DNA of 64,000 bases from JACMQX01 sp044225675 (GCA_044225675.1 JBGAIH010000002.1:1-64000), one strand, 5' to 3'. Shown: positions 17,080 to 25,880, numbered from the stretch's first letter. The notes: generated from the letters alone by a model not told the origin. Program-made: numbers and translations.

Positions 17080-17988
17080 ATGGCAACAAGCACCCGCGCC
17101 CTCTGGAAGGGCGCCATCACCTTCGGTCTGGTCCATATCCCGATTTCGCTGCATCCGGCCACCAGCGACAGCGGCCTGGATTTCGACTGGCTCGACAAGC
17201 GCAGCATGGACCCGGTGGGCTACAAGCGCGTCAACAAGCGCACCGGCCGCGAGATCACGCGCGAGAACATCGTCAAGGGCATCGAATACGAGGACGGGCA
17301 GTACGTGGTGCTGACCGACGCGCAGATCGCCGCTGCCTACCCGCGTGCGACGCAGACCATCGAGATCGAGGCCTTCGTGAAGAACGTCGACCTGCCCTTC
17401 CTCTACCTCGACCGGCCCTACTACGTGGCGCCCATCGCCAAAGGCGCCAAGGTCTATGCGCTGCTGCGCGAGACGCTGCACAAGACCGGCCGCATCGGCA
17501 TCGCGCGCGTCGTGATCCAGACCCGACAGCACCTGGCGGCGCTCGTGCCATCGGGGCCCGTGCTCGTGCTCAACCTGCTGCGCTGGGCTGAAGACGTGCG
17601 GCCGCTCGACGCGCTCAACCTGCCGCCCGAAGGCGCCAAGGCCGCCCACCTGACTCCGCGCGAGCTGGACATGGCCCGGCAATTGGTCGAGGACATGAGC
17701 GCGGACTGGAACCCGGCCGACTACCGCGACCTGTTCAAGGACGAGGTGATGAAACTGGTCGAGGCCAAGGTCAAGGCGGGCCAGACCGAGTCGGTCGAGC
17801 AGCCCGAGCCGCTGGAGACAGGGACGGGTTCGGCGCAGATCGTCGACCTCACCGAGCTGCTGCAGCGCAGCCTCAAGGGCGGCAAGGCCGCCAAAGCTGC
17901 CAAAGCCGACAGCGGCGCGTCCGTCAGGCCGCGCCGATCTGCGGCACCAGCGCGCCGGCCGGCTGCCCGGACTTCTGCGCGGCGGTGA
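17080..17988 (+). CDS. ku: Non-homologous end-joining protein Ku
   Basis: A 302-residue bacterial Ku, which forms a homodimeric ring on double-strand ends and recruits LigD. The N-terminus RALWKGAITFGLVHIPISLHPAT and the KRVNKRTGREI and YYVAPI motifs are typical of the Ku core (about 1-260). The C-terminal tail from about 262 is Lys/Arg/Ala-rich (GGKAAKAAKADSG...), as in DNA-binding Ku extensions. ATG 17080 follows AGGAAG. The last 65 bp overlap the 3' end of nadA on the other strand, so the basic tail is read in the antisense of the nadA C-terminus. Together with ligD it gives a complete two-protein NHEJ system. Confidence 0.95.
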   Translation: MATSTRALWKGAITFGLVHIPISLHPATSDSGLDFDWLDKRSMDPVGYKRVNKRTGREITRENIVKGIEYEDGQYVVLTDAQIAAAYPRATQTIEIEAFVKNVDLPFLYLDRPYYVAPIAKGAKVYALLRETLHKTGRIGIARVVIQTRQHLAALVPSGPVLVLNLLRWAEDVRPLDALNLPPEGAKAAHLTPRELDMARQLVEDMSADWNPADYRDLFKDEVMKLVEAKVKAGQTESVEQPEPLETGTGSAQIVDLTELLQRSLKGGKAAKAAKADSGASVRPRRSAAPARRPAARTSARR

Positions 17989-19021
17989 AGGCCAGCATGC
18001 GGTCGATCGGCAGGCGCGCGCGCACGCCGAGGGCCGGGTCCACCTGCACTTCGTTGGCGCCGGTCTCCAGCACCCGCGCCAGCCCGGCGAGGCCGTTCAT
18101 GGCCATCCACGGGCAGTGCGCGCAGCTCTTGCAGGTGGCGCTGTTGCCCGCCGTGGGGGCTTCGTAGAACACCTTGCCCGGGTTGAGCGTGCGCAGCTTG
18201 TGCATCATGCCGTTGTCGGTGGCGACGATGAACTCGCGCGCGTCCATCTCGCTGGCCGCACGCAGGATGCCCGAGGTCGAGCCCACGGCGTCGGCCAGCG
18301 CCACCACCGCAGCCGGCGACTCCGGATGCACCAGCACCTTGGCCTTCGGATGCTCCTTCATGAGCGCTTCCAGCTCGAAGGCCTTGAACTCGTCATGCAC
18401 GATGCACGAGCCGGTCCAGAACACCATGTCGGCGCCGGTTTCGCGCTGGATGTAGCCGCCCAGATGCTTGTCGGGCGCCCAGAGAATCTTGTGGCCCTTG
18501 TCCTTGAGCGCGCGCACGATGTCGAGCGCGCAGCTGGAGGTGACCAGCCAGTCCGAGCGGGCCTTCACCGCCGCACTGGTGTTGGCGTAGACCACCACCG
18601 TGCGGTCGGGATGGGCATCGCAGAAAGCGCTGAATTCGTCGATGGGGCAGCCCAGGTCGAGCGAGCAGGTCGCGTCCAGGTCGGGCATGAGAACGCGCTT
18701 TTCGGGCGAGAGGATCTTGGCCGTCTCGCCCATGAAGCGCACGCCCGACACCGCCAGCGTGGACGCCGGATGGTCGCGGCCAAAGCGCGCCATCTCCAGC
18801 GAGTCGCTGACGATGCCACCGGTCTCCTCGGCCAGGTCCTGCAGGTCCGGATGCACGTAGTAGTGCGACACCATGACCGCGTTCTTCTCCTTGAGCAGGC
18901 GGCGGATGCGCTCCTTGAGCTGCGCGCGCTCGGCCGGTCCCGGCTCGACGGGCACACGGGCCCAGGCATGCTGCGTGGGGCAGCTCGGCTGTTCGTATTC
19001 GACGTTGATGACGGCGTTCAT
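17924..19021 (-). CDS. nadA: Quinolinate synthase A
   Basis: A 365-residue [4Fe-4S] enzyme that condenses iminoaspartate with dihydroxyacetone phosphate to make quinolinate for NAD. Cluster cysteines sit in DATCSLDLGCP, WTGSCIVHDEF and the CKSCAHCPWMAMN group. Substrate motifs include MVSHYYVHPDLQDLAEE and VYANTS. It lies 10 bp after nadC on the same strand, giving a nadC-nadA pair. nadB is not in the window. The 3' end overlaps ku by 65 bp. Confidence 0.95.
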   Translation of the reverse strand: MNAVINVEYEQPSCPTQHAWARVPVEPGPAERAQLKERIRRLLKEKNAVMVSHYYVHPDLQDLAEETGGIVSDSLEMARFGRDHPASTLAVSGVRFMGETAKILSPEKRVLMPDLDATCSLDLGCPIDEFSAFCDAHPDRTVVVYANTSAAVKARSDWLVTSSCALDIVRALKDKGHKILWAPDKHLGGYIQRETGADMVFWTGSCIVHDEFKAFELEALMKEHPKAKVLVHPESPAAVVALADAVGSTSGILRAASEMDAREFIVATDNGMMHKLRTLNPGKVFYEAPTAGNSATCKSCAHCPWMAMNGLAGLARVLETGANEVQVDPALGVRARLPIDRMLAFTAAQKSGQPAGALVPQIGAA

Positions 19022-19031
19022 GGCGTGTGTC

Positions 19032-19895
19032 TCAGAGGTCCTGCATGCGCATGGAAAAGTCGATGGCCTTGACGTCCTTGGTCAGGGTGCCGATGGAGAT
19101 GCGGTCGACGCCGGTCTCCGCCAGGGCGCGCAGGCCGTCGAGCGTGACGCCGCCCGAGATCTCCAGGATCGCCCGGCCGGCGTTGATGCGCACCGCCTCG
19201 CGCAGCGTGGGCAGGTCCATGTTGTCGAGCAGGACCATGGTGGCACCGGCGTCGAGCGCCTCGGCCAGCTGGGCCAGCGTCTCGACCTCGATCTCGACGA
19301 AGCTCGCCTGCGCCGCGACGCGCGCCGCAGCGGCCAGCACCGGACGGATGCCACCGGCGGCGGCGATGTGGTTTTCCTTGATGAGCACGGCGTCGTACAG
19401 GCCGATGCGGTGGTTCACGCCGCCGCCGGTGCGCACCGCGTACTTCTGCGCCAGTCGCAGGCCGGGCAGGGTCTTGCGGGTGTCGACGATGCGCGCGCGC
19501 GTGCCCTGCACCACGTCGGCATACAGCGCCGTCTTGGTCGCCACCGCACTGAGCAGCTGCAGGAAGTTGAGCATGGTGCGCTCGGCGGTCAGCAGCGCGC
19601 GCGCCGTGCCTTCCACTTCAAGCACCACCTGATCGGCGGCGCAGCGCCCGCCCTCCGGCACGTGCCAGGAAATCCGGGCGGCCGGCTCCAGCCGGCGCAG
19701 CGCAGCATTCACCCAGGGCGCGCCGCAGATGATGGCCGATTCGCGGGCCAGCACGCGGGCCCGCACTCGCCGCCCCGGCTCGACCAGGCCGGCCGTGAGG
19801 TCGCCACCGCCCACGTCCTCGGCGAGCGCACGCGCGGTGTCGGCGTCGGCCAGCGCCTCGATGGCGGCAGCGGAAAAATCGAAAGCAGTCGTCAT
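19032..19895 (-). CDS. nadC: Nicotinate-nucleotide pyrophosphorylase (carboxylating)
   Basis: A 287-residue type II phosphoribosyltransferase that turns quinolinate and PRPP into nicotinate mononucleotide, CO2 and PPi. Family signatures are ARALLTAERTMLNFLQLLSAVAT, DTRKTLPGLR, KYAVRTGGGVNHR and DAVLIKENH, followed by the barrel motif VEVETLAQL-like EIEVETLAQL. It is first in the nadC-nadA operon. The start codon lacks a Shine-Dalgarno sequence and sits six bases after TATGCT. Confidence 0.95.
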   Translation of the reverse strand: MTTAFDFSAAAIEALADADTARALAEDVGGGDLTAGLVEPGRRVRARVLARESAIICGAPWVNAALRRLEPAARISWHVPEGGRCAADQVVLEVEGTARALLTAERTMLNFLQLLSAVATKTALYADVVQGTRARIVDTRKTLPGLRLAQKYAVRTGGGVNHRIGLYDAVLIKENHIAAAGGIRPVLAAAARVAAQASFVEIEVETLAQLAEALDAGATMVLLDNMDLPTLREAVRINAGRAILEISGGVTLDGLRALAETGVDRISIGTLTKDVKAIDFSMRMQDL

Positions 19896-19901
19896 GTGCA
19901 G

Positions 19902-19907
19902 AGCATA
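19902..19907 (-). promoter_or_regulatory. -10-like TATGCT six bases before the nadC ATG
   Basis: On the minus strand TATGCT is followed by CTGCAC and then ATG. With no ribosome site, this would place the transcription start essentially at the start codon. It has the same geometry as before rnm, the M50 gene, gspA and sulP. Confidence 0.4.
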
Positions 19908-19933
19908 GCGCCATGCGCAGAAGCCGGCCGGCG

Positions 19934-19961
19934 CATGGCTATCGGACCATGGCTATCGGAC
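19934..19961. repeat. Two 14-bp tandem copies between nadC and the Bug receptor
   Basis: CATGGCTATCGGAC is present twice head-to-tail (19934-19947, 19948-19961) in the 96-bp gap. No gene is read here. A recent small duplication is the simplest explanation. Confidence 0.8.
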
Positions 19962-19991
19962 GACAGGCCCGGCGCGCCGGCACACCGCGCT

Positions 19992-21044
19992 TCAGGGCCG
20001 CAGCGCCAGCCCGAGCGCGCGCAGCAGCTCGCCATAGCGGTCATGCAGGCGGCGCAGGGTCGCCATGTAGTGCTCGGGCGTTCCGCCCACCGGCTCCTGG
20101 CCGGCCTGCCGCATGCGCTCGGCCACCTGGGGATCGGCCAGCGCCTGGTTGAAGTCGCGGTTGATCTGCTGCACCCGCGCGGCGGGCGTGCGCGCCGGCA
20201 CCATGATGCCGTAGGCCCCCTCCATCAGCAGGCCCGGCCAGACCTCGGTGAACACCGGCACGGCCGGCATCGCACTGCCCGCCCGAGCCGACTGGGCGAG
20301 GACGCGCGCCCGCCCCGCGTCCACGGCCTTGGCCACCGCGTCCTGGTTGGCAAACATCAGGTCCACATGCCCGCCCTGCAGCGCGTTGAGGGCGGGCGCG
20401 AGTCCGCCGTAGGGAATCGTCGTGACACGGCCGGTGCGGGCCTTGAGCTGCTCGCAGCCGATGGTGGTGGCGCCGGGGACGGCGCCGCAGTTCCAGCCGC
20501 CGGGGCGGTCGGCCGGCAGGCGGTCGAGATCGCGCACCGAGGTGATGCCACTGTCGATCGATGCCACCAGCACATAGCGCTCCTGCGACAGCTGGATCAC
20601 CGGCAGCAGGTCCTCCAGCGGCGAGAAGCTGGTGCGGACCATGGCCGCGTTGGTGACGATCCCCGAGCCCGTGAACAGCAGCGTGCGGCCATCGGGCGCC
20701 GAGCGCACGACGTACTCGGTGCCGACGATGAGGCCGGCGCCCTGCCGGTTTTCAACGATGTGAGGCTCGCCCGTCTGGGCCGAGAGCTTCTGCGCGAACA
20801 GACGCGCCGACGCGTCCAGGGTGCCGCCGGGCGGCGCAGGCACGACGAGCCGCACCACCGCTCGCCCGTCGGGCAGCAGCCGTGCCTCCGGCGCTGCCGG
20901 CGCGCGGGCATCGGGCGACTGGGCGCGGGCGGCGGCCGCAACGAGCCAGACGATTGCAGCCATGCCGCGCAGCGCAGCCGGCCACCAGGCCCGGCGCGTG
21001 CTGCCCGCCAGCTTGCGTGCTGCCCCCATCCGCGCCGCCGTCAT
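19992..21044 (-). CDS. Tripartite tricarboxylate transporter substrate-binding protein (TctC/Bug family)
   Basis: A 350-residue periplasmic binding protein. A basic N-terminus and a hydrophobic segment end in an ARA-Q signal-peptidase site near residue 41. The Bug fold follows: RLVVPAPPGGTLDASARLFAQ, the VENRQGAGLIVGTEYV loop, and VPVFTEVWPGL. The substrate is unknown; Bug proteins bind diverse carboxylates. Two Cys (GGWNCGA..TIGCEQ) may form a disulfide. The ATG overlaps the stop of the upstream acyl-CoA-synthetase-like gene (ATGA), so the two are one operon. No TctA/TctB membrane genes lie nearby. Confidence 0.85.
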   Translation of the reverse strand: MTAARMGAARKLAGSTRRAWWPAALRGMAAIVWLVAAAARAQSPDARAPAAPEARLLPDGRAVVRLVVPAPPGGTLDASARLFAQKLSAQTGEPHIVENRQGAGLIVGTEYVVRSAPDGRTLLFTGSGIVTNAAMVRTSFSPLEDLLPVIQLSQERYVLVASIDSGITSVRDLDRLPADRPGGWNCGAVPGATTIGCEQLKARTGRVTTIPYGGLAPALNALQGGHVDLMFANQDAVAKAVDAGRARVLAQSARAGSAMPAVPVFTEVWPGLLMEGAYGIMVPARTPAARVQQINRDFNQALADPQVAERMRQAGQEPVGGTPEHYMATLRRLHDRYGELLRALGLALRP

Positions 21045-22651
21045 TCGAAACGCAAGGCGTCGTCCGGCGCGGCGGGCCGGGCGTCCGGTGCGGCGGGCCG
21101 GGCGTCCTGTTCGGGCGCGGCCTGCGCACGGGCAGCGGGCGTTGCGGGAGCGTCCGTGCCCTCAGCGGGCTTGCGGCCCACCCGCAGCTGGCTGCGCAGC
21201 ACGTCGCGCTGGATCTTGCCGCCTGCGTTGCGCGGCAGGCCGGGCACGGTCACGACGCCGCGCGGCTGGCAGTTGGCGCCCAGCCGGTCGGCGCAGCGCT
21301 TCATCAGTGCCTGCGCATCCGCGCCGTTCGGCGCCACGATCACCGCAACCAGCATCGGCGCGCCGAGATCGTCGGCCACGGTCACGACGGCCGACTCGAC
21401 GATGGCCGGGTCCTCCTCGATCACCGCCTCGATCCGCGCCGGATCGACCTTCACGCCCAGCAGGTTGAGCACGTCGTCTTCACGGCCGTCGAGCAGGATC
21501 ACGCCGTCGCGCGTGATCACGCCCACGTCGTTCGAATGGAACCAGCCGTCGCGGTACGCGCCGGAAGCCGCAGCGTCGGCGCCGCAGTAGCCGCGCGACA
21601 TGGCCGGGGACCGAAAACGCAGGCGTCCGCGCTGGCCGGGCGGCAGCGGCTGGCCCTGGGCATCGAGCGCCTGGGCCTCGACCCAGGGCAGGAGCCGGCC
21701 CACCGCCTGCGGCATCTGCTCGAGCAGGGCCGAGTCGGCCAGGCCCACCATGCCCATCTCGGTCGCGCCGTAATTGCTTTGAACGTCGGCGCAGACCGAC
21801 TCGCGCAGCGCCGCCTGCATCTGCGGCGACAGGGTGGCGCCGCCAACCGACAGCCCGCGCAGGTGCGGCATCGGGGTGGTGAGACGGTCGCGCTCGCGGC
21901 GAATCCGCAACACGGCCAGTGCGTTGCCGGTGGTGGCCACCATCTGGGTCGGCTGGTGCTGCTCGCAGGCCTGGAGGATGTCCTCCGCCGCCTTGCCCGC
22001 AGGAAAGACGACGCAGCCGCCGGCCACCAGCACGCGCAGCGCATTGTGCAGCGCGAAGTTCATGGCCGGATCCAGCGCGAGCAGAACCTTCTCGCCCGAC
22101 TGGGTGGGCATCACGCCCGCGCGCAGGCCGACGATCAGCACCGAGGCGCCGTGCGTCCATTCGATGCCCTTGTGGGCGCCCGTGGTGCCGGACGACAGCG
22201 ACACGCGCCACAGTTCGCCCGGATCGCACTCGGCGGAGAACGGCACGCGCAGGCCGGGCTCGGGCGGCTGGCCCAGCGGGCCGAAGGCGAGTTGGCGCTG
22301 CGCCGGAACGCAGCCGATCGCGTGCGGCTGGCTGCGGCCGTGCACCAGCCACTGCATGCCCGTGCGCTGGCCGATCGCATCGAGGTCGGCGTCGGGCAAC
22401 GGAACGGGCAGGCTGATGGAAACCGCGCCGATGTGGGCCAGCGCGAATGTGGTCGACAGGCTCGCGGCGGGATTGGCCAGGCCCACGCCCACCCGGTCGC
22501 CGCGCTGCACACCGGCCGCCACCAGGCGGGCCGCCAGCACGCACACCATGGTGAGCAGCTCCGCGTGGGTGGCCTGGTAGCTGCCGACGACGAGCGCGGG
22601 ATCGTTTTTGCGCTGGAGCGCGGACCGCTCGAATGCTTCAATGACGTTCAT
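21041..22651 (-). CDS. AMP-dependent acyl-CoA synthetase/ligase (ANL superfamily)
   Basis: A 536-residue adenylate-forming enzyme. Motifs: P-loop LSSGTTGAHKGI, SNYGATEMG (A5), DGWFHSNDVG (A7), GREDDVLNLLGVKVDP (A8) and the catalytic Lys in GGKIQRD (A10). It activates a carboxylic acid as acyl-AMP, normally then passed to CoA; the acid is unknown. ATG 22651 starts MNVIEAFERSALQ, and upstream in-frame sequence is non-homologous. The last 40 residues are an Ala/Pro/Asp tail with two 21-bp DNA repeats. Coupling to a Bug receptor suggests a shared carboxylate substrate, which is inference. Confidence 0.82.
   Translation of the reverse strand: MNVIEAFERSALQRKNDPALVVGSYQATHAELLTMVCVLAARLVAAGVQRGDRVGVGLANPAASLSTTFALAHIGAVSISLPVPLPDADLDAIGQRTGMQWLVHGRSQPHAIGCVPAQRQLAFGPLGQPPEPGLRVPFSAECDPGELWRVSLSSGTTGAHKGIEWTHGASVLIVGLRAGVMPTQSGEKVLLALDPAMNFALHNALRVLVAGGCVVFPAGKAAEDILQACEQHQPTQMVATTGNALAVLRIRRERDRLTTPMPHLRGLSVGGATLSPQMQAALRESVCADVQSNYGATEMGMVGLADSALLEQMPQAVGRLLPWVEAQALDAQGQPLPPGQRGRLRFRSPAMSRGYCGADAAASGAYRDGWFHSNDVGVITRDGVILLDGREDDVLNLLGVKVDPARIEAVIEEDPAIVESAVVTVADDLGAPMLVAVIVAPNGADAQALMKRCADRLGANCQPRGVVTVPGLPRNAGGKIQRDVLRSQLRVGRKPAEGTDAPATPAARAQAAPEQDARPAAPDARPAAPDDALRFE
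21062..21103 (-). repeat. Two 21-bp tandem repeats at the 3' end of the acyl-CoA-synthetase-like gene
   Basis: Units 21062-21082 and 21083-21103 differ at one base. They are in frame and encode a repeated ARPAAPD at the very C-terminus, after the catalytic domain. This is one of several period-of-three arrays at gene ends in the window. Confidence 0.8.
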
Positions 22652-22731
22652 GGAATCAACACCTCTCTCCGGCCCCGATTGTGTAACAGATCGTCCCGCG
22701 CGCGATCGCAGGGATGTCCGGCCGCGACGGC

Positions 22732-23730
22732 TCAGCGCTCTTCGCGGGCCTGGCGGCTCATGAGCGCGGCAACCGCCGCCTGCGGGTCGAGCCGGCCGTC
22801 CAGCAGGGCCACCACGGCGCGCGCGATCGGCATGTCCACGCCCAGCCCTTCGGCGCGCCGCACGACGGTGCGGGCGCAGTACACCCCTTCGGCCACATGC
22901 CCGAGCGATTCGACCGCCTGCTGCAGCGTGCGGCCCTGCGCCAGCAGCAGGCCGACGCGTCGGTTGCGGCTGAGGTCGCCGGTGGCCGTGAGCACCAGGT
23001 CGCCCAGGCCCGACAGGCCCATGAAGGTTTCGGCCCGGGCGCCGAGCGCGACGCCCAGCCGCGTCATCTCGGCCAGGCCCCGGGTGATGAGCGCAGCCCG
23101 GGCGTTGAGTCCGAGGCCGAGACCGTCGCACAGGCCGGTGGCGATGGCCAGCACGTTCTTGACCGCGCCGCCCACCTCGACGCCGACGATGTCCTCGTTG
23201 CCGTAGACCCGCAGCACCGGGCTGTGGAAGGCTTCGACGAGCTGCTCGCGCACCTGCGGGTCGGCGCTGGCAGCCACGAGCGCCGTGGGCTGGCCCCGCG
23301 CGACCTCCTGGGCGAAGCTGGGCCCGCTGAGCACCCCGCTGGCCAGCGCGGGCGCCACCTGGGCGCGGATTTCATGGCCGAGCAGGCCGTGCGCGTCGTC
23401 GGAAGCCTCGAAGCCCTTGCTGAGCCAGGCCACGGGCGCCCGGCTGGCCTGCAGCCGCGTCAGCCATTCGCGCACGCCCGCCATGGGCGTGGCGACGATG
23501 ACCAGGTCTGCGTCGGGTGCGGGATGGGCGTCGGTGGCCGCAGGCAGGGCGAGCACCGCCAGATCGGCAGGCAGCGGGATGTCGGGCAGGTACCGCTGGT
23601 TGCAGCGCGCGTTGCCGATCGCCTCGGCCTGGGCGGCATCGCGCGCCAGCAGCCGCACCTCGTGGCGCCCGCAGGCGCTTGCAGCCAGCGCCGTGCCCCA
23701 GGCACCGGCGCCGATCACCGCGATTTTCAT
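22732..23730 (-). CDS. gpsA: Glycerol-3-phosphate dehydrogenase [NAD(P)+]
   Basis: A 332-residue enzyme reducing dihydroxyacetone phosphate to sn-glycerol-3-phosphate for phospholipid synthesis. The N-terminal Rossmann motif is KIAVIGAGAWGTALA. LSKGFE, SGPSFAQEVA and the catalytic-Lys region GGAVKNVLAIATGLCDG are conserved, with TRGLAEMTRLG and GLSGLGDLVLTATG later. It is the last gene of rhodanese-grxC-secB-gpsA, 34 bp after secB, a grouping conserved in proteobacteria. Confidence 0.95.
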   Translation of the reverse strand: MKIAVIGAGAWGTALAASACGRHEVRLLARDAAQAEAIGNARCNQRYLPDIPLPADLAVLALPAATDAHPAPDADLVIVATPMAGVREWLTRLQASRAPVAWLSKGFEASDDAHGLLGHEIRAQVAPALASGVLSGPSFAQEVARGQPTALVAASADPQVREQLVEAFHSPVLRVYGNEDIVGVEVGGAVKNVLAIATGLCDGLGLGLNARAALITRGLAEMTRLGVALGARAETFMGLSGLGDLVLTATGDLSRNRRVGLLLAQGRTLQQAVESLGHVAEGVYCARTVVRRAEGLGVDMPIARAVVALLDGRLDPQAAVAALMSRQAREER

Positions 23731-23764
23731 GGCGCAGCGCCTGCCTGCAAGAGGGTCGCCGGCC

Positions 23765-24223
23765 TCAGGCCGTGACGATGCGCGGCGCGTCGGCGGCCGC
23801 TTCGGCCTGCTGCTGTTCGTACATGGCCTGGAAGTTGATCTCGGCCAGGTGCACGGGCGGAAAGCCCCCGCGCTGGATCAGGTCGGCCACGTTGCCGCGC
23901 AGGTAGGGGTAGACGATCTGCGGGCAGGCGATGCCCAGGATCGGGCCCATCTGCTCCTGCGGCAGGTTGCGGATCTCGAAAATCCCGCCTTGCTTGGCTT
24001 CGACCAGAAACACCGTGCGCTCGCCGATGCGGGTCGTGACGGTGGCCGTCACCGTGACTTCGAAGATGCCTTCGGCCACCGGCGTGGCGTCCACGCCCAG
24101 CTGGATGTCGACGGAAGGCTGGTCCTGTTCCAGCAGGATGCCGGGCGAATTGGGCTGCTCCAGCGAAGCTTCCTTGAGGTAAACGCGCTGGATCTGGAAT
24201 ACGGGGTCGAGTTGGTCAGCCAT
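23765..24223 (-). CDS. secB: Protein-export chaperone SecB
   Basis: A 152-residue homotetrameric chaperone that keeps preproteins unfolded and hands them to SecA. Typical stretches are PVFQIQRVYLKEASLEQPNSP, VTATVTT and FLVEAKQGGIFEI, then IACPQIVYPYLRGNVADL and GGFPPVHLAEINFQAMYEQ. The start at 24223 gives MADQLDPVF; an upstream in-frame extension is not conserved. The acidic Glu/Ala tail follows the substrate helix. It lies between grxC and gpsA in the usual order. Confidence 0.96.
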   Translation of the reverse strand: MADQLDPVFQIQRVYLKEASLEQPNSPGILLEQDQPSVDIQLGVDATPVAEGIFEVTVTATVTTRIGERTVFLVEAKQGGIFEIRNLPQEQMGPILGIACPQIVYPYLRGNVADLIQRGGFPPVHLAEINFQAMYEQQQAEAAADAPRIVTA

Positions 24224-24349
24224 GAAGGTCTTTCGGGTCAATGATCGGGCAGGTCCCGCCGGCGGGCACCCTGCGGGCTTGCGGGAAAAGGTCAGCCGGT
24301 GATTATCGCCCGGGCGCCAGCGCGCCTGGCGCACCGGTGCTGCAGGGGC

Positions 24350-24610
24350 TCAGGCGGCGTTGAGCAGGGGCAGCAGGCCGCCGCGCCCGTCCAGCGCCAT
24401 GAGGTCGTCGCAGCCGCCCACGTGCGTCTCGCCGATGAAGATCTGGGGCACGGTGCGCCGCCCGGTCAGCTCCATCATCTTCATGCGCTCGGCTGGGTCC
24501 ATGTCGACGCGGACCTCCTCGATCTGCGCCACGCCGCGGGCCTTGAGGATCTGCTTGGCGCGGGTGCAGTAGGGGCACACGGCCGTGGTGTACATGCGGA
24601 CGTTCTGCAT
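24350..24610 (-). CDS. grxC: Glutaredoxin 3
   Basis: An 86-residue glutathione-dependent thiol oxidoreductase. The redox motif CPYC is at residues 12-15 (TAVCPYCTRAKQIL), the cis-Pro loop is TVPQIFIGE, and the glutathione-binding GGCDDL follows. Ribosome site GAGG lies six bases before the ATG. It follows the rhodanese gene by eight bases and precedes secB. Confidence 0.95.
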   Translation of the reverse strand: MQNVRMYTTAVCPYCTRAKQILKARGVAQIEEVRVDMDPAERMKMMELTGRRTVPQIFIGETHVGGCDDLMALDGRGGLLPLLNAA

Positions 24611-24618
24611 GGCGCGCC

Positions 24619-25026
24619 TCAGGCCTTCTCGACCGGGAGATTGGCCTCTTTCCAGGCCTTGAGACCGCCGGCGAGCACCTGGGCCTGCTCGTAGCCGAGC
24701 TTCTTTGCCGTGGCGAGGGCCCGGTTGGCGCGCGCGCCGGTGGCGCAGACCAGGATCACGGGAACGCTCTTGTTCTTCACCGTGTCGGCCAGCCGCTCCT
24801 CGAGCTGGTTGAGCGGCACGTTGCGCGAGCCGCCGACGTGGCCGGCCGCGTACTCCTCGGTCTCGCTCACGTCCACCACCACCGCCTTTTCACGGTTGAT
24901 GAGCTGGACCGCGGCATTGGCCGTGAGCCCCGCTCGGGCGCCCGACACCAGGGCGGGCCACAGCAACATGCTGCCGGAGGCGATGGCCACCACGAACAGA
25001 TACCAATTGTCGACAACGAATTTCAA
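24619..25026 (-). CDS. Membrane-anchored rhodanese-domain protein
   Basis: A 135-residue protein: an N-terminal membrane helix (NWYLFVVAIASGSMLLWPAL) then a single rhodanese domain with AVVVDVSETEEYAAGHVGGSRNVP and the active-site loop CATGAR (Cys, Arg). It would transfer sulfane sulfur or act in thiol chemistry at the membrane. The start is taken as TTG at 25026 (LKFVVDNWYLF), matching relatives that begin MKFVVDNWY, with AAAGG six bases before; a longer in-frame GTG/ATG start is Pro/Arg-rich and less likely. It is first in the grxC-secB-gpsA operon and diverges from gpmA. Confidence 0.85.
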   Translation of the reverse strand: MKFVVDNWYLFVVAIASGSMLLWPALVSGARAGLTANAAVQLINREKAVVVDVSETEEYAAGHVGGSRNVPLNQLEERLADTVKNKSVPVILVCATGARANRALATAKKLGYEQAQVLAGGLKAWKEANLPVEKA

Positions 25027-25070
25027 GGGAGGCCTTTCTTGGGCGGGCTTCGGGGCCCGGGTCGGCGGCA

Positions 25071-25080
25071 ATTTTAGAAT
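25071..25080. promoter_or_regulatory. AT-rich patch in the rhodanese/gpmA divergent promoter region
   Basis: ATTTTAGAAT is an isolated AT island. Read forward it offers TAGAAT, 57 bp before gpmA; read in reverse it offers TAAAAT, about 45 bp before the rhodanese TTG. It may serve as overlapping -10 elements for both directions. No good -35 hexamers were identified. Confidence 0.35.
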
Positions 25081-25136
25081 GCCGGGTCGCCGCGCGCGGG
25101 CGTGGCCGAAAATCGCACAGACATCCGAAGGACAAC

Positions 25137-25880
25137 ATGCACAAGCTCGTTCTGATCCGCCACGGCGAATCCACCTGGAACCTCGAGAACCGATTCACCG
25201 GCTGGACCGACGTGGACCTCACGCCGACCGGCGTCGAACAGGCCAAGGCCGCCGGCCGCCTGCTCAAGGCCGAGGGCTACGACTTCGACGTGGCCTACAC
25301 CAGCGTGCTCAAGCGCGCCACCCGCACCCTGTGGCACTGCCTCGACGAAATGGACCGCACCTGGCTGCCGGTGGTCAACAGCTGGCGCCTCAACGAGCGC
25401 CACTACGGCGGCCTGCAGGGCCTGAACAAGGCCGAAACCGCCAAGAAGTACGGCGACGACCAGGTGCTGGTCTGGCGCCGCAGCTACGACACCCCGCCGC
25501 CCCCGCTGGAGCCGGGCGACCCCCGCAGCGAGCGGGGCGACCCGCGCTACGCCCGCCTCAAGCCGGGCGAGGTGCCGCTGACCGAGTGCCTCAAGGACAC
25601 GGTCGCGCGCGTGCTGCCCTTCTGGAACGAATCCATCGCGCCGGCCCTCAAGGCCGGCAAGCGCGTGGTCATCGCCGCGCACGGCAATTCGATCCGGGCG
25701 CTCATCAAGTACCTCGACAAGGTCTCGGACGAGGACATCGTCGGGCTGAACATTCCCAACGGCATTCCGCTGGTGTACGAGCTGGACGACGCGCTGCAGC
25801 CGATCCGCCACTACTACCTGGGTGACGCCGAAGCCGCCGCCCGGGCTGCGGCCGCCGTGGCCGGCCAGGGCAAGGGCTGA
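25137..25880 (+). CDS. gpmA: 2,3-bisphosphoglycerate-dependent phosphoglycerate mutase
   Basis: A 247-residue glycolytic enzyme interconverting 3- and 2-phosphoglycerate. The phosphohistidine motif LIRHGESTWN has His9. RFTGWTDVDLT, YTSVLKRATRTLWH, RLNERHYGGLQGLNK and AAHGNSIRAL are all conserved. Length and the LxGxNK-type insert are those of the cofactor-dependent form. AAGGA lies before the ATG. A strong hairpin at 25988-26023 follows. Confidence 0.96.
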   Translation: MHKLVLIRHGESTWNLENRFTGWTDVDLTPTGVEQAKAAGRLLKAEGYDFDVAYTSVLKRATRTLWHCLDEMDRTWLPVVNSWRLNERHYGGLQGLNKAETAKKYGDDQVLVWRRSYDTPPPPLEPGDPRSERGDPRYARLKPGEVPLTECLKDTVARVLPFWNESIAPALKAGKRVVIAAHGNSIRALIKYLDKVSDEDIVGLNIPNGIPLVYELDDALQPIRHYYLGDAEAAARAAAAVAGQGKG

